Assembly (NCBI RefSeq): GCF_003337235.1
Contig: NZ_QPJC01000016.1
Location: forward strand, 1-64,000
Direction of reading: 5' to 3'
Source of the DNA: Halopolyspora algeriensis
GTDB taxonomy: Bacteria; Actinomycetota; Actinomycetes; Mycobacteriales; Pseudonocardiaceae
Length of the DNA: 64,000 nt
Shown: positions 62,158-64,000 of the stretch, piece by piece
How positions within the stretch are numbered: the first letter of the stretch is position 1
Layout: each line of letters begins with the position of its first letter
Notes under the pieces: generated by a model
Databases searched by the model: none
What the model was told of the DNA's origin: nothing
Seen by the model: only the letters and a program-made list of their open reading frames with translations
Translations under genes and position numbers: made by a program

Positions 62158-63399
62158 ATGAGAAAAAAGTCCGGAATCGCATTGGCGGCGGCGTGTGCTC
62201 TCGCCTATGCCACTGCGCTTCCCGCGTACGCCGAATCGGACAATGCGTCCGATAGCGGGCTCTTCGGCGAGTACATTGTCGTGTTCGAGGACAATGTGAA
62301 CGCCCAGGGGCTGATCCAGGAGCACGTCCAGAAGCTCGGCATCGATGTCGGTAATGTCTACCGCTCCGCACTGCAGGGCTACTCCGCGGTGATGCCCAAA
62401 GCCGTCAAGGACCTCGTTGCCGCCGCCCCGGGGGTGGCCTACGTCCAACCGGATCGGAAGGTGCAGACCACGGCCCAGACGACTCCGACGGGCATCAACC
62501 GGGCCGGGGCCGACGAGAGCCCCACAGCTGCGATCGACGGCGTCGACCAGCGGACCAATGTGGACGTGGCGGTCATCGACACCGGCGTCGACCTGGATCA
62601 CCCGGATCTCAACGTTTACGAGGAGGGTGCCAAGAGCTGCTCGTTGCTCGGCCTCAGTGCCAATGACGGCAACGGCCACGGTACCCATGTCGCGGGCACC
62701 ATCGGGGCGCTGGACAACGACACCGGGGTCGTCGGTATGGCACCCGGCGCGCGTATCTGGCCGGTGAAGGTGCTCAACGCCCTGGGCAGCGGTACCACGT
62801 CGGACGTGATCTGCGGTATCGACTACGTGGCCGCCCATGCCGATCAGATCGAGGTCGCCAACATGAGTCTGGGCGGCTCCGGTTCCGACGACGGCAACTG
62901 CGGCAACACCGATGGTGATGCGCAGCATCAGGCGATCTGCAATGCGGTTTCCAAGGGCGTGACGTTCGTCGTCGCGGCCGGGAACTCCTCCGCGGACGCC
63001 AGCACTTTCGCCCCGGCGGCCTACGACGAGGTGATCACCGTGAGTGCGCTCGCGGACTTCAACGGCCGCTCCGGCGGGGGTGCGGCGTCGACCTGCCGTG
63101 AGGACGTCGACGACACGTTCGCCGACTTCTCCAACTACGGCGCCGATGTCGACCTCATCGCGCCCGGTACCTGCATCCGCTCGACGTGGATGAACGGCGG
63201 GTACGACACGATCTCCGGTACGTCCATGGCCAGCCCGCACGTGGCCGGTGGTGCCGCTCTCTACAAGGCGAATCACCCGAATGCCACGCCGGAACAGGTC
63301 AAGAGTGCGCTGCAGAACGCGGGCACGCTCGACTGGACCTGGCCGTCCGAGGATCAGGACGACACCAAGGAGAAGCTGCTGGACGTCAGCGGCTTCTGA
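62158..63399 (+). CDS. Secreted subtilisin-like serine protease (S8)
   Basis: 413 residues. Signal peptide (RKKSGIALAAACALAYATALPAYA), then an I9 inhibitor propeptide (GEYIVVFEDNVNAQGLIQEH through GVAYVQPDRKV, about 35-103), then the S8 domain with D141 (VIDTGVDLDHPDL), H174 (GHGTHVAGT) and S356 (SGTSMASPHVAGG). Catalytic residues are complete. Four cysteines can form two disulfides. The domain is acidic, in keeping with salt tolerance. GGGAGG precedes ATG 62158. Confidence 0.95.
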   Translation: MRKKSGIALAAACALAYATALPAYAESDNASDSGLFGEYIVVFEDNVNAQGLIQEHVQKLGIDVGNVYRSALQGYSAVMPKAVKDLVAAAPGVAYVQPDRKVQTTAQTTPTGINRAGADESPTAAIDGVDQRTNVDVAVIDTGVDLDHPDLNVYEEGAKSCSLLGLSANDGNGHGTHVAGTIGALDNDTGVVGMAPGARIWPVKVLNALGSGTTSDVICGIDYVAAHADQIEVANMSLGGSGSDDGNCGNTDGDAQHQAICNAVSKGVTFVVAAGNSSADASTFAPAAYDEVITVSALADFNGRSGGGAASTCREDVDDTFADFSNYGADVDLIAPGTCIRSTWMNGGYDTISGTSMASPHVAGGAALYKANHPNATPEQVKSALQNAGTLDWTWPSEDQDDTKEKLLDVSGF

Positions 63400-63435
63400 T
63401 CCCGCCGTGGGGATTGCCGGGTGAGAAAGCCCGCA

Positions 63436-63471
63436 ACGAGAGGGCCCGCTCGCGCGAGCGGGCCCTCTCGT
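63436..63471. terminator. Bidirectional hairpin terminator
   Basis: A near-perfect palindrome of about 36 bases (stem of 16-17 pairs) between convergent genes. It can end the subtilase transcript and the DUF2867 transcript on the other strand. No T tract. Confidence 0.8.
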
Positions 63472-63550
63472 GTGCGTGGTGTGTTCTCACTCGCCCCACG
63501 AAACCGCGTCCGTGCAGACCGGAGATTCCGCGGGGCGAGCATCGGGGAAC

Positions 63551-64000
63551 TCAGCGACAGCCCCGCCTCGCGCCCCGCCCGGCCGCACCGATCGTGGAGC
63601 GCTGTGCTGCTCGCTCGGCGGCGCGGGTGATGGTGCGTGCCATACCGCCGAACACCAGGGCGTGCACCGGCACGATCGACCACCAGTAGAACCGGCCGGC
63701 CAGTCCGTGCGGGCAGAACACCGCGCGCTGCCGGTAGAGCGATCCACCCCCCGAGGCGGGTGAGATGCGCAGCTCCAGCCATGCGCGGCCGGGTAGTCTC
63801 CTCTCCGCGCGCAGACGCAGCAGGCTTCCCTCCTCGAGGGCCTCCACATGCCACCGGTCCGGAGCCTCACCGGACCGCAGACGGTGCGCGTGCCGGCGAC
63901 CGCGCCGCACTCCCACGCCGCCGGCCGGCCGGTCGGTTCCACCGGGGGCTGCCCGGGCGGGCGTGCAGGAGTACCAGCCGTGCTCACCTCCGATGGTCTT
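63551..64000 (-). CDS. DUF2867 protein, C-terminal part (runs off the window)
   Basis: The minus strand is open from the right edge: GGEHGWYSC, then GGVGVRRGRR, WHVEALEEGSLLRLRAERRLPGRAWLEL, LYRQRAVFCPHGLAGRFYWWSIVPVHALVFGGMARTI. This matches the C-terminal DUF2867 domain, which often follows an NAD-binding SDR domain in the same protein (the upstream part is outside the window). Function unknown; the fold is START/SRPBCC-like. GTG 63916 is in frame but the homology continues upstream of it, so the gene is longer. Confidence 0.8.
   Translation of the reverse strand, partial: KTIGGEHGWYSCTPARAAPGGTDRPAGGVGVRRGRRHAHRLRSGEAPDRWHVEALEEGSLLRLRAERRLPGRAWLELRISPASGGGSLYRQRAVFCPHGLAGRFYWWSIVPVHALVFGGMARTITRAAERAAQRSTIGAAGRGARRGCR

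Noticed and set aside
1-64000. tRNA, rRNA or CRISPR arrays
   Set aside because: No tRNA cloverleaf with CCA-side motifs, no rRNA sequence and no regularly spaced short repeats were recognised by reading; a tRNAscan or CRISPR search was not possible here.

Overview
The window is about 69% GC by eye, with GTG starts, dense short-overlap operons and many actinobacterial signature genes: a four-S1-domain RpsA, a CoaE fused to a GrpB/UPF0157 domain, a DnaPolI without exonuclease residues, Scr1/DUF397 pairs, DUF2237, and a WS/DGAT acyltransferase. This points to an actinomycete. Gene families and the choline-to-betaine set fit Pseudonocardiaceae-like, possibly salt-adapted lineages such as Saccharopolyspora or Actinopolyspora, but that placement is inference.

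Layout. 1-16 kb is housekeeping: the tail of a transposase, polA, a VOC protein, a GNAT/ABC/YhgE membrane-protein operon, a methyltransferase, rpsA, coaE, two DUF402 paralogues, an SPW membrane protein and uvrB. A vapBC pair follows directly after uvrB and starts inside a perfect inverted repeat. 16-24.7 kb holds an acyl-CoA dehydrogenase beside an oxidase-gene fragment, an unusual S15-type hydrolase fused to an ABC ATPase with its permease, a TerC-type membrane protein behind a probable yybP-ykoY manganese riboswitch, and a RES/Xre-type toxin-antitoxin pair.

24.8-39.5 kb looks like one catabolic regulon. It has two SDRs, a TetR regulator and a quinone oxidoreductase on the plus strand. On the minus strand a seven-gene operon follows: HAD phosphatase, APH-type kinase, ACAD, SDR, ACAD, ACAD, MaoC. 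Four near-identical palindromes (consensus TACCGACYRGTCGGTA) sit before the first SDR, before tetR, before the oxidoreductase and before the HAD gene. The HAD-APH-ACAD set is the unfused form of the vertebrate ACAD10/11 architecture, so 4-hydroxyacyl-CoA breakdown through a phosphorylated intermediate is the leading hypothesis. Two copies of an approximately 155-nt intergenic element lie in this operon and differ by compensatory changes in four predicted stems. In between sit an aldo/keto reductase, a MOSC protein and an Scr1-type regulator with DUF397.

39.7-49.4 kb is osmoadaptation: a BCCT choline transporter, choline dehydrogenase, betaine aldehyde dehydrogenase and a divergent TetR, interrupted by an IS701 remnant, a WS/DGAT acyltransferase and a secreted protein. 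49.6-64 kb is mixed: a DivIVA-like coiled-coil protein, an acyltransferase, a zinc ribbon, DUF2237, a membrane-anchored GH25 lysozyme with ten undecapeptide repeats, a frameshifted PIG-L deacetylase, a hydrolase, a cupin, a proline-rich membrane protein, a CstA / CC-tail protein / Get3-ArsA ATPase operon, a secreted subtilase, and part of a DUF2867 gene running off the right edge.
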